The position numbers and the translations under genes were made by a program. Of a DNA stretch of 64,000 nt, positions 8,561 through 16,619 are shown piece by piece; position 1 is the stretch's first letter; each line of letters starts with the position of its first letter. Origin of the DNA: Arthrobacter sp. ES3-54 (GTDB lineage: Bacteria > Actinomycetota > Actinomycetes > Actinomycetales > Micrococcaceae); the NCBI RefSeq assembly GCF_029504395.1, contig NZ_JAQFIF010000005.1, forward strand, positions 248,001-312,000, written 5' to 3'. The notes below the pieces were generated by a model, which was given only the letters and a program-made list of their open reading frames with translations, did not search any database and was not told where the DNA came from.

Positions 8561-9968
8561 GGACGTGGAGCCGCCGGGCCGCTTCGGAGATGGAGCCGCT
8601 CAGCGACGGGTACACGGTGAAGGTGCTGGCAATGTCGTCGACATGCAGTTTCTGCGTCACGGCGATCGAGATCGCGAAGATGAGCTCGGAGGCGTTCGGG
8701 CCCACCACCACCCCGCCGATGACGGTGCCCGAGCCCTTGCGGGCGAAGATCTTGATGAACCCGTCGCGGTGGTTGCGCATCTTGGCGCGGGCGTTGCTGC
8801 GCAGGGACAGCTTGATGATGTCGCCCTGGTATTTGCCGGAGTCGATCTCGGCCTCGGACACGCCCACGGAGGCGATCTCGGGCGAGGTGAAGATGTTGGA
8901 TGCCACCTGGTGCAGCTTGATCGGCATGACGGCGTCGCCCAGGAAGTGGGCCACGGCGATCCGGCCCTGCATCGCCGCCACGGAGGCCAGGGCAAGGACG
9001 CCGGTGCAGTCGCCGGCAGCGTAGATGTTCGGCGCCGTGGTGCGCGAGACGCCGTCGACCTTGATGTGGCCGCTCTCGGTGAGCGCGACGCCGGCTTCCT
9101 CCAGGCCGATTCCGGCGGTGTTCGGGATGGAGCCGACGCAGACGAGGCAGTGGCTGCCGGTCACCTTGGAACCGTCGCCGAGGGTGACCACGACGCCGTC
9201 ATCCGTGCGCTCCACGGTCTCGGCGCGGGCCCGGGAGAGGACCTTGAGTCCACGGCGTTCGAACACGCCCTCGAGGACCTCGGCGGCGTCGGTGTCCGAG
9301 CCCGGCAGCACGCGGTCGCGGCTGGAAATCAGGGTGACTTTGGAGCCCAGGCCGTTGTAGGCCGAGGCAAATTCTGCGCCCGTGACACCGGAACCCACCA
9401 CGATCAGCTCTTCGGGGAGTTCGTCCATGTTGTAGATCTGGGCCCAGTTCAGGATGCGTTCGCCGTCCGGACGCGCGGTGGGCAGCTCGCGCGGGTGGGC
9501 GCCGACCGCCAGCAGGATGGTGTCGGCCTCCACCGTCTCGGTGCCGTCGGCGGTCAGGACCTCGATTGTGTGGTTGTCCAGCAGCTTGCCGGAGCCGATC
9601 ACGATGCGGACGTTCTGGTGTTCCAGCCCGGCCTGGATGTCCTCGGACTGCTTCCGCGCCAGGCGGAGCAGGCGGTCATTGATGTGCTTAAGGTCCGCGC
9701 GCATCGCCGGGGCAAAGTCGCCGCCGTCGACGTCGAACTTGACGCCCAGCTCCCCCGCCTCAGCCATGCGGGTCATCAGGTCGGCCGTCGCGATCAGGGT
9801 TTTGGAGGGGACGACGTCGGTCAGCACCGCGGAGCCGCCGAGTCCCGCACGCTCGATGATGGTGACCTGCGCCCCCAGCGAGGCGGCGACCATGGCGGCT
9901 TCGTAGCCGCCAGGCCCTCCACCGAGAATTGCGATGCGGGGTGAGCTGAAGTCAGGATGCGTAGTCAC
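8553..9968 (-). CDS. lpdA: NAD(P)H-quinone dehydrogenase, LpdA type (lipoamide dehydrogenase homologue without the redox disulfide)
   Basis: This 471-residue class I flavin disulfide reductase fold has an FAD motif GGGPGGYEAA (about residues 14-23), a second Rossmann motif VVGSGVTGAEFA for NAD(P)H, the IYAAGDCTG FAD motif and a C-terminal dimerisation domain. The position where true lipoamide dehydrogenases have the CxxxxC pair reads GLGGSAVLTDVVPSK with no cysteine, and the C-terminal His-Glu dyad motif is replaced by YPSLSGSISEAAR. This matches mycobacterial LpdA (Rv3303c type), which passes NAD(P)H electrons to quinones. Start is GTG 9968, just before the first beta strand; a longer in-frame extension overlaps the divergent PNP gene and is not protein-like. 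Confidence 0.88.
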   Translation of the reverse strand: MTTHPDFSSPRIAILGGGPGGYEAAMVAASLGAQVTIIERAGLGGSAVLTDVVPSKTLIATADLMTRMAEAGELGVKFDVDGGDFAPAMRADLKHINDRLLRLARKQSEDIQAGLEHQNVRIVIGSGKLLDNHTIEVLTADGTETVEADTILLAVGAHPRELPTARPDGERILNWAQIYNMDELPEELIVVGSGVTGAEFASAYNGLGSKVTLISSRDRVLPGSDTDAAEVLEGVFERRGLKVLSRARAETVERTDDGVVVTLGDGSKVTGSHCLVCVGSIPNTAGIGLEEAGVALTESGHIKVDGVSRTTAPNIYAAGDCTGVLALASVAAMQGRIAVAHFLGDAVMPIKLHQVASNIFTSPEIASVGVSEAEIDSGKYQGDIIKLSLRSNARAKMRNHRDGFIKIFARKGSGTVIGGVVVGPNASELIFAISIAVTQKLHVDDIASTFTVYPSLSGSISEAARRLHVHM

Positions 9969-10076
9969 AATCAACCATTGTCCACCATCCGAACCGGAGC
10001 CACCAAGAATCCGGGCCGCACGCTGGTCCAGCGGTGCATGCTGGGCAGCAGGCCCGGCGCACGATAACTTGTACCA

Positions 10077-10895
10077 GTGAGCTATACAGAATTCCTGAAT
10101 GCAGACCCCTTCGACGCCGCCCGCGACGCCGCCGCCTACATCGCCGAAGAGACGGGCGTCGATTCCCATGACGTCGCGCTGGTCCTCGGATCGGGCTGGG
10201 GCGACGCCGCCGAGCTGATCGGCGAGACCACCGCCACCTTGTCCGCCGCCGAAATCCCCGGCTTCTCCGCACCGTCCGTGGTGGGCCACGTGGGCACCAT
10301 CCGCTCGGTGCTGACCAAAGAGGGAAAGCGGGCCCTCGTCCTGGGCGCACGCACCCACTACTACGAGGGGAAGGGCGTCCGCTCTGTGGTTCACGGCGTG
10401 CGCACCGCCGCGGCCGCCGGCTGCAAGACCCTCGTGCTGACCAACGGCTGCGGCGGGCTCAACGAGAACTGGACGCCCGGCACCCCGGTGCTGATCAGCG
10501 ACCACATCAACCTCACCGCCACCTCACCGCTGGAAGGCGCCACGTTCGTGGACCTGACGGACCTGTACTCCTCTCGGATCCGCGGCCTGGCCCGCGAAGT
10601 GGACCCGTCCCTGGACGAGGGCGTCTACGCCCAATTCACCGGCCCGCACTACGAGACGCCCGCCGAGGTGCAGTACGCCAAGCGGATCGGCGCCGATCTG
10701 GTGGGCATGTCCACGGCCCTGGAGGCCATCGCCGGGCGCCACGCCGGCATGGAGGTCTTCGGCATCTCGCTGGTGACCAACCTCGCCGCCGGGATCAGCC
10801 CGGTGCCGCTCAGCCACGGCGAGGTCCTTGAGGCCGGCCAGGCCGCCGGACCGCGGATTTCCAAGCTGCTCGCAGAGATCATCGCCAAGCTCTGA
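10077..10895 (+). CDS. Purine-nucleoside phosphorylase
   Basis: This 272-residue trimeric-type PNP catalyses phosphorolysis of inosine and guanosine nucleosides for purine salvage. Visible motifs are the phosphate-binding LVLGSGWG (about residues 36-43), ARTHYYEGKG with the phosphate-site His, and the purine site MSTALEAIAGRHAGMEVFGI followed by SLVTNLAAGI. GTG 10077 is the first start in frame with no ribosome site upstream. A -10-like TAACTT lies about eight bases before it, so a leaderless transcript is possible. It is divergent from lpdA and converges on the Rrf2 gene through an inverted repeat. The phosphohexomutase and DeoC in the same region act in the same ribose-phosphate salvage. 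Confidence 0.93.
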   Translation: MSYTEFLNADPFDAARDAAAYIAEETGVDSHDVALVLGSGWGDAAELIGETTATLSAAEIPGFSAPSVVGHVGTIRSVLTKEGKRALVLGARTHYYEGKGVRSVVHGVRTAAAAGCKTLVLTNGCGGLNENWTPGTPVLISDHINLTATSPLEGATFVDLTDLYSSRIRGLAREVDPSLDEGVYAQFTGPHYETPAEVQYAKRIGADLVGMSTALEAIAGRHAGMEVFGISLVTNLAAGISPVPLSHGEVLEAGQAAGPRISKLLAEIIAKL

Positions 10896-10921
10896 TCCGG
10901 GCCCTCATCCGGCTCTGACAC

Positions 10922-10974
10922 AGATCCTGGACTACCCCGCTGCGGTCATTCCACGGCCAGGTAGTCCAGGATCT
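10922..10974. terminator. 15-bp inverted repeat between convergent genes
   Basis: AGATCCTGGACTACC (10922-10936) and its exact complement (10960-10974) flank a 23-base loop. The right arm lies inside the last codons of the Rrf2 gene and the left arm lies 27 bases beyond the PNP stop. Convergent position and symmetry suggest a shared terminator in both directions. Confidence 0.6.
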
Positions 10975-11425
10975 TTGCCTTGTCCGACGGGAACCGCCGC
11001 TCGATCGAGTCCGCGATCCCGGCGATGCTCTGGCGCGCCAGCGCCTGGCGCCACGCGAGTTCGGCCTGACGCATGGTCTGGGAAATAAGGCACGTCCGCG
11101 CGAAGTTCTCCTGCCGGTCCGGCTCCGGGACATTCCCGAGGATCGCCTCACACCGGAAGGCCGCGTCCTGGCCCTCCAGCGCCAGCACGATGTCCAGCAC
11201 CGTGATGTTTTCCGGCCTGCGCGCCAAGAGAAATCCGCCCCGGGGCCCGGAGACAGACTCCAGCACGCCGGCCCGGACCAGCGACTGAAACTGCTTGTTG
11301 AGGTAGGCGGCCGGGAGTTTGTAGAACTCGGCCAGCCGGGCGCTGTTCACCGGCTCCCCTGGTGGTGTCCATGCCATGTTGACGCAACTGTGCACGGCCC
11401 ATTCCACGCCACGGCCCATCTTCAT
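10946..11425 (-). CDS. Rrf2-family transcriptional regulator
   Basis: This 159-residue protein has the N-terminal Rrf2 winged helix (residues 1-80: VEWAVHSCVNMA, SARLAEFYKLPAAYLNKQF, GPRGGFLLAR). After the wing the family often has three cysteines binding an iron-sulfur cluster; here only two appear (FRCEAIL and RTCLIS) plus Cys14 in the first helix, so cluster binding is uncertain. Members such as NsrR and IscR sense NO or iron-sulfur status. It is divergent from the phosphohexomutase with a 128-base gap; the target is unknown. Proximity to nirBD makes a nitrosative-stress sensor thinkable but unproven. Confidence 0.85.
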   Translation of the reverse strand: MKMGRGVEWAVHSCVNMAWTPPGEPVNSARLAEFYKLPAAYLNKQFQSLVRAGVLESVSGPRGGFLLARRPENITVLDIVLALEGQDAAFRCEAILGNVPEPDRQENFARTCLISQTMRQAELAWRQALARQSIAGIADSIERRFPSDKAKILDYLAVE

Positions 11426-11553
11426 ATTCCAGACGCTACGTGTCCGGAAATTTGGGTGTCAAGGTCCCGCTGGAAGCTTTGAGATGGAACCGAAACCCTA
11501 ACTCTCGATTATCTGGGCAGGTATCGCTCGCGATTGGCGATAGTTTGGTTCCT

Positions 11554-13293
11554 ATGACGTCTTCTGATGCCGACCTCGCCCGACTCCTGAGCGATGCCCG
11601 CGACTGGGCAAACCAGGACCCGGACCCCGCCACCGCCGCCACCCTGGCCGAGCTGATCCGCCTCACCGATGGAGGCGTCGCCGCGGCCCGCCAGGAGTTG
11701 GCCGACAGCTTCAGCGGCACCCTCCAGTTCGGCACCGCCGGACTGCGGGCGGCCCTCGGCCCGGGACCGAACCGGATGAACCGCGTGGTGGTCCGCCGCG
11801 CCGCCGCCGGCTTCACCGCGTTCCTCACCAACGCCGTCCAGCAGGCCTCCCCCGGCACCCGGCCGCGCGCCGTCGTCGGCTACGACGCGCGCTACAACTC
11901 CGATATTTTCGCCGAAGAAACCGCCGCGATCCTCACCGCGGCGGGTGTTGAGACCTTTTTGATGCCGGCCGCGCTGCCCACCCCGCTGCTCGCGTACGCG
12001 GTGCGGGCGCTGGACTGCGACGGCGGCGTGATGGTCACCGCCAGCCACAACCCGCCGCAGGACAACGGGTACAAGGTGTACCTCGGCCGTCACGCGGTTG
12101 AGGAAAGCGGCCGCGGCGCCCAGATCGTGGAACCTTACGATGCCCTGATAGCGGCGAAGATCGCTGGCGTCGGTGCCCTGGACTCCATCGTTCTGGCCGC
12201 GGACGGGTGGACCGTGCTGGAGCCCTCGATCGCCACCGAATACCAGGGCGCCGTCGCGGCCCTGGCGGTTCCGCAGCACTTCCCGGCCCGGGGGCTGAAG
12301 ATCGTCCTGACCCCGATGCACGGCGTGGGCGGGGAAACGGCTGTGGCTGTGCTGAACGCCGCCGGTTTCACCGACGTCACGCTCGTCACGGAACAGGCGC
12401 AGCCGGATCCGGACTTCCCCACTGTGAACTTCCCCAACCCGGAAGAGCCCGGGGCGCTGGATCTGGCCCTCGAGGCGGCGACGCGCGAGGACGCCGACAT
12501 CGTGATCGCCAACGATCCCGACGCCGACCGGGCAGCCGTGGCGGCGAAGGACCCGGCCACCGGCGCGTGGCGCATGCTGCGCGGCGATGAGGTGGGCGCC
12601 CTGCTCGGTGCCCACATCGTGGCGCGTCAGGCCGCCGGCGGCGAGGCGCCGGGCGGCGTGTTCGCCAACTCGATTGTGTCTTCCCGCTTGCTGGCGCGCA
12701 TCGCGGCCGCGGCAGGTTACGCCCACGAGGAAACCCTGACCGGTTTCAAGTGGATTGCCCGCGTGCCGGGGCTGGTCTACGGCTACGAGGAGGCGCTGGG
12801 CTATTGCGTCGCCCCGTCGCTGGTGCGCGACAAGGACGGCATTTCGGCGGCGGTGTTGATCGCCGAACTCGCGGCCGCTGCAAAGGCCGAGGGCAAGACT
12901 ATCTTCGACACCCTGGACGAGCTCTACCTGGTGCACGGGTTGCACGCGAGCGACCAGCTCAGCATCCGGGTGGCGGACCTCGGCCTGCTGGACGCGATGA
13001 TGAACCGGCTGCGGGTCAGCCCGCCGGAATCGTTCGGCGGCTCCGGCGTCGAGGCCGTCACGGACCTGGCCGTGGGCACCGAGGAACTCCCGCCGACTGA
13101 GGGCCTGCTGTACCTGACGAGAGACCTCAGCCGCGTCATCATCCGTCCCAGCGGCACGGAACCGAAGCTCAAGTGCTACCTGGAAGTCATCCGTAGCGTC
13201 GGTTCGGCCGCCGAACTTCCGGCAGCCCGGGACGAGGCCCGCGCCGCGCTGGACAGTGTTCTGGCGGACGTCCGCGAGGCCCTGGGCCTCTAG
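11554..13293 (+). CDS. Phosphohexomutase (phosphoglucomutase/phosphomannomutase family)
   Basis: This 579-residue alpha-D-phosphohexomutase interconverts hexose or pentose 1- and 6(5)-phosphates. It shows the phosphoserine loop TASHNPPQDNGYK, the metal loop NDPDADR, the sugar-binding GYEEALGY and the C-terminal phosphate-binding RPSGTEPKLK, in the expected four-domain order. I chose ATG 11554 (MTSSDADLARLL) over the upstream frame because family members start there. A TAGTTT -10-like hexamer ends seven bases before this ATG, which suggests a leaderless message. Whether the substrate is glucose, mannose or deoxyribose phosphate cannot be decided; nearby PNP and DeoC would suit the last. Confidence 0.9.
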   Translation: MTSSDADLARLLSDARDWANQDPDPATAATLAELIRLTDGGVAAARQELADSFSGTLQFGTAGLRAALGPGPNRMNRVVVRRAAAGFTAFLTNAVQQASPGTRPRAVVGYDARYNSDIFAEETAAILTAAGVETFLMPAALPTPLLAYAVRALDCDGGVMVTASHNPPQDNGYKVYLGRHAVEESGRGAQIVEPYDALIAAKIAGVGALDSIVLAADGWTVLEPSIATEYQGAVAALAVPQHFPARGLKIVLTPMHGVGGETAVAVLNAAGFTDVTLVTEQAQPDPDFPTVNFPNPEEPGALDLALEAATREDADIVIANDPDADRAAVAAKDPATGAWRMLRGDEVGALLGAHIVARQAAGGEAPGGVFANSIVSSRLLARIAAAAGYAHEETLTGFKWIARVPGLVYGYEEALGYCVAPSLVRDKDGISAAVLIAELAAAAKAEGKTIFDTLDELYLVHGLHASDQLSIRVADLGLLDAMMNRLRVSPPESFGGSGVEAVTDLAVGTEELPPTEGLLYLTRDLSRVIIRPSGTEPKLKCYLEVIRSVGSAAELPAARDEARAALDSVLADVREALGL

Positions 13294-13307
13294 AGTCCTA
13301 CTTCCCT

Positions 13308-13697
13308 CTAGAGCTCTACCTCAATGTACCCGCCCACAATGCGGGTACCGAAGGTGGCGAGCCGGAGTTCCGCGCTACCGAGGCAATGTCCGGTTTCGAG
13401 GTCGTAGACCTCTTTGTGCAGCGGCGAGGCGATGGTCGGGCGATCCCCGCGGGACCCGGTGATGCCGCGGGCCATGACGTTCGCGCCGGTGGCCGGGTCC
13501 TCGTTGGCGACGGCGAAAACCTCACCGTTCACGGTCCGGAACAGGGCCACCTGGCGGCCCGCAATCAGTGCTGCCTCGCCCCACGCGGGTTCCAGGTCCG
13601 CCACGGCGCACGCCCGGTACCAGCCGGCTGTGGAGCCAACCTGCCTAGCGGCCTGATCCTCAAACTCGAGTATTGCGGTTTCAAGTACGGCGGTCAT
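13308..13697 (-). CDS. nirD: Nitrite reductase small subunit NirD
   Basis: This 129-residue Rieske-fold protein has no cluster-binding Cys/His pairs, as is normal for NirD. It shows GWYRACAVADLEP near the N-terminus, QVALFRTVNGEVFAVANEDP and SPLHKEVYDLETGHCLG. The start at ATG 13697 has AGAGGGG about seven bases upstream. It forms NAD(P)H-dependent assimilatory nitrite reductase with NirB, reducing nitrite to ammonium. Unusually it is divergent from nirB rather than downstream of it, sharing a 256-base control region. It converges on the phosphohexomutase with a 14-base gap. Confidence 0.9.
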   Translation of the reverse strand: MTAVLETAILEFEDQAARQVGSTAGWYRACAVADLEPAWGEAALIAGRQVALFRTVNGEVFAVANEDPATGANVMARGITGSRGDRPTIASPLHKEVYDLETGHCLGSAELRLATFGTRIVGGYIEVEL

Positions 13698-13835
13698 CCC
13701 GGCCCCTCTCTGATACATCCCTTACGGGCTCAACCGCTGCTGCGGCCACATATTCAAGCTAGGCCCGCGGTGTTTCATCCGGACGCGCCGGATGTGTCCG
13801 GCGCGTAAAAGAGAGCTCACACGGCCCGAAATGCG

Positions 13836-13863
13836 TTCGTGATGCAGAAGTTAAGATCACGAA
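13836..13863. promoter_or_regulatory. 8-bp inverted repeat in the nirD/nirB control region
   Basis: TTCGTGAT (13836-13843) and ATCACGAA (13856-13863) are exact complements with a 12-base gap. The right arm overlaps the first GAAAC of the GlnR-like series, so a second regulator competing at this site is possible. No regulator can be named. Confidence 0.4.
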
Positions 13864-13887
13864 ACATAAGGGAAACTGAAGCGAAAT
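13850..13887 (+). promoter_or_regulatory. Putative GlnR box upstream of nirB
   Basis: Four five-base half-sites repeat with exact 11-base periodicity: GTTAA (13850), GAAAC (13861), GAAAC (13872) and GAAAT (13883), each separated by six bases. The actinobacterial GlnR consensus is gTnAC-n6-GaAAC repeated. A -10-like TAGTCT follows at 13898-13903, about 50 bases before the nirB start. GlnR activates nirBD in Streptomyces and mycobacteria under nitrogen limitation. The assignment rests on spacing and sequence only. Confidence 0.6.
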
Positions 13888-13953
13888 TCCTTTTGCCTAG
13901 TCTGGGACGACAAGCTGCAGAGCACCGTCTGCGGCCCATGCGAAAGGCCCACC

Positions 13954-16617
13954 GTGACCGGACACCCCTCAAGCCACCCGAACCAGGGCGCAACCAGCGC
14001 CGCCCCGCGCCGTATTGTGGTGGCCGGCGGCGGCCCCGCAGCGCACCGTTTCGCCGATGCGATGCACGCCCGCGGACTCGATGGCTGGCACGTTACAGTC
14101 CTCACCGAAGAAGCCCACCTCCCGTACGACCGCGTCGCGCTGAGCAAGGCACTCACCGACAGCGACGTCGACCTCACCCTGGGCAGCGCTTCCATGTGGG
14201 ACCACACGGCCCTGAATCTGAAGACCGGCGAGCGCGTCATCAGCATCGACGCCGCCGGCAAGACGGTCATGACCGCGGCGGGAACCGTCTATCCGTATGA
14301 CGAGCTCGTGGTCGCGACGGGCTCGGACGCGGCCCGTCTGCCCATCCCCGGCTCCGAACTCACCCACGTGTACCGCACCCTCGAAGACGTCTGGGCCATC
14401 AACAAGGCGATCGCGGACCTCACCGGGAAGCTTGGCCGCAAGGTCAACGCGGTCACCATCGGCGGCGGTCTGCTGGGCCTGGAATCAGCGGCCGGCACCG
14501 AACAGCTCGGCGCCACCCCGATCGTCATCAACGGCTCGCCGTGGCTCATGAACACCCAGCTGGACGAGGGCGCCGGACAGTCGCTCGGCCGGCTCATCGA
14601 GGCCAAGGGCTTCACCGTCCACGGCGGGGTGTTCCCCTCCGAGGTCCTCTCCGACGACGGCCGGGTCACCGGCGTCCTCATGGCCGACGGCCGGATCATC
14701 GACGCCGACATCGTGATCGTTGCGATCGGTGTGCGGCCCCGCGATGAGCTGTTCCGGGCCGCGGAGGGTGCAGAGCAGCAGTTCCAGCTGGGCCAGCGCG
14801 GCGGCGTCGTCATCTCCGACGACTGCTCCACTGAGGTTCCCGGCATCTGGGCAATCGGCGAGGTCGCCAACTTCGGCGGCATGTGCCTGGGCCTCGTGGC
14901 CCCGGCCAACACGATGGCCGAAATCGTCGCGGACCGGCTGCACGGCGGCGACGCAACCTTCCCCGGCTTCGACACGGCCACCAAGCTCAAGCTCTCCGGC
15001 GTCGACGTCGCCAGCTTCGGCGACGCCTTCGCCCGCACGGAACACGCGCTCGAAATCGTCTACGCCGATCCCGCCCGCGGCGTGTACCAGAAGATCGTCA
15101 CCACGGACGATGCCAAGACCTTGCTCGGCGGCATCTTCGTCGGCGACGCCTCGCCCTACACGTCCCTGCGCCCCATGCTGGGCCGCGAACTGGCGGCCGA
15201 GCCCGGCGCCTACCTCACCGCGGCCGGCGGCGGCGACGCCCCGGAGACCGAACTGCCGGACGACGCCATCCTGTGTTCCTGCAACAACGTCTCTGCGGGA
15301 ACCATCCGCGACACCGTCAACGGCTGCGGCGCCTGCGACGGCAACGCGCCGGTCCAGGAACTCGGCGAGCTGAAGGGCTGCACCCGCGCCGGAACCAGCT
15401 GTGGTTCCTGCGTGCCGATGCTCAAAAAGCTGCTCGAGACCGAGCTGACAAAGTCCGGCGTCGAGGTCTCCAAGGCACTCTGCGAACACATCGAGCTCTC
15501 CCGCCAGGAACTCTTCGACGCCGTCCGGGTCCTGGAACTGACCTCCTTCGAGGAGATCATGGCCAAGTACGGCACCGGGGCCGGCTGCGATATCTGCAAG
15601 CCGACCATCGCCAACATCCTGGCCAGCCAGAACAGCGCCTACGTCCTGGACGCGGGCCGCGGCACCCTGCAGGACACCAACGACCGCGCCCTGGCCAACA
15701 TGCAGAAGGACGGCACCTACTCGGTGGTTCCGCGGATCGCCGGCGGCGAGATCACCCCGAAGAAACTCGGCGTGATCGCCGCGGTCGCCGAGCAGTATGG
15801 CCTCTACACGAAGATCACCGGCGGCCAGCGGATCGACATGTTCGGCGCCCGGCTGGAGCAGCTGCCGGAAATCTGGAAGCTCCTCGTGGATGCCGGCTTC
15901 GAATCCGGCCAGGCCTACGGCAAGAGCCTGCGCACGGTGAAGTCCTGCGTCGGCTCAACGTGGTGCCGCTTCGGGGTCCAGGACTCGGTTGCCATGGCCA
16001 TCGCGCTTGAGCTGCGCTACCGCGGCCTCCGGAGCCCGCACAAGCTGAAGATGGGTGTCTCCGGCTGCGCCCGCGAATGTGCGGAGGCCCGGGGCAAGGA
16101 TGTCGGCGTCATCGCCACAGCGGACGGCTGGAACCTCTATGTCGGCGGCAACGGCGGGGCCACCCCGGCGCACGCCCAGCTGCTGGCCAAGGATCTCGAC
16201 GACGAAACCCTGATCAAGTACATCGACCGCTACTTCATGTACTACATCCGCACCGCCGACCGCCTGCAGCGCACCGCGCGCTGGCAGGAAGAGCTCGACG
16301 GCGGCATCAAGCACGTCGAGGATGTGGTGGTGCGCGACACCCTGGGCATCGCCGAGGACCTTGAGGCCGCCATGGCCAAGCACGTTGACACCTACGTCGA
16401 CGAATGGGCCGACACCCTGAAGGATCCCGAGCGCCTCCGCCGCTTCCGCTCCTTCGTCAACGCCCCGGACCAGAAGGACGATTCCATCACCTTCGTCTCC
16501 GACGAGCGCGGCCAGATGCGCCCCGCCACGGCAGAAGAAAAGGCGAAGGTCCTGATCGGCGCTTCCATTCCGGTCCGTGCCACCACCCCGGGACTGCCTG
16601 ACGAGAACGAGGTATAG
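13954..16617 (+). CDS. nirB: Nitrite reductase (NAD(P)H) large subunit NirB
   Basis: This 887-residue protein carries all NirB modules in order: FAD domain (AGGGPAAHRF, residues 24-33), NAD(P)H domain (GGGLLGLESA near 169), FAD motif GIWAIGEVANF, BFD-type [2Fe-2S] domain (CSCNNVS to GTSCGSC, about 441-497), a second short BFD-like segment (GAGCDICKP) and the siroheme/[4Fe-4S] domain with CVGSTWC (665-671) and CAREC (706-710). It passes electrons from NAD(P)H to reduce nitrite to ammonium in the cytoplasm. GTG 13954 is preceded by GAAAGG. The methyltransferase gene follows two bases after the stop, so siroheme synthesis is co-expressed. Confidence 0.95.
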   Translation: MTGHPSSHPNQGATSAAPRRIVVAGGGPAAHRFADAMHARGLDGWHVTVLTEEAHLPYDRVALSKALTDSDVDLTLGSASMWDHTALNLKTGERVISIDAAGKTVMTAAGTVYPYDELVVATGSDAARLPIPGSELTHVYRTLEDVWAINKAIADLTGKLGRKVNAVTIGGGLLGLESAAGTEQLGATPIVINGSPWLMNTQLDEGAGQSLGRLIEAKGFTVHGGVFPSEVLSDDGRVTGVLMADGRIIDADIVIVAIGVRPRDELFRAAEGAEQQFQLGQRGGVVISDDCSTEVPGIWAIGEVANFGGMCLGLVAPANTMAEIVADRLHGGDATFPGFDTATKLKLSGVDVASFGDAFARTEHALEIVYADPARGVYQKIVTTDDAKTLLGGIFVGDASPYTSLRPMLGRELAAEPGAYLTAAGGGDAPETELPDDAILCSCNNVSAGTIRDTVNGCGACDGNAPVQELGELKGCTRAGTSCGSCVPMLKKLLETELTKSGVEVSKALCEHIELSRQELFDAVRVLELTSFEEIMAKYGTGAGCDICKPTIANILASQNSAYVLDAGRGTLQDTNDRALANMQKDGTYSVVPRIAGGEITPKKLGVIAAVAEQYGLYTKITGGQRIDMFGARLEQLPEIWKLLVDAGFESGQAYGKSLRTVKSCVGSTWCRFGVQDSVAMAIALELRYRGLRSPHKLKMGVSGCARECAEARGKDVGVIATADGWNLYVGGNGGATPAHAQLLAKDLDDETLIKYIDRYFMYYIRTADRLQRTARWQEELDGGIKHVEDVVVRDTLGIAEDLEAAMAKHVDTYVDEWADTLKDPERLRRFRSFVNAPDQKDDSITFVSDERGQMRPATAEEKAKVLIGASIPVRATTPGLPDENEV

Positions 16618-16619
16618 CC

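Noticed and set aside
8427..9944. Plus-strand open frame opposite lpdA
   Set aside because: Composition is that of a GC-rich antisense frame, and lpdA has full family motifs.
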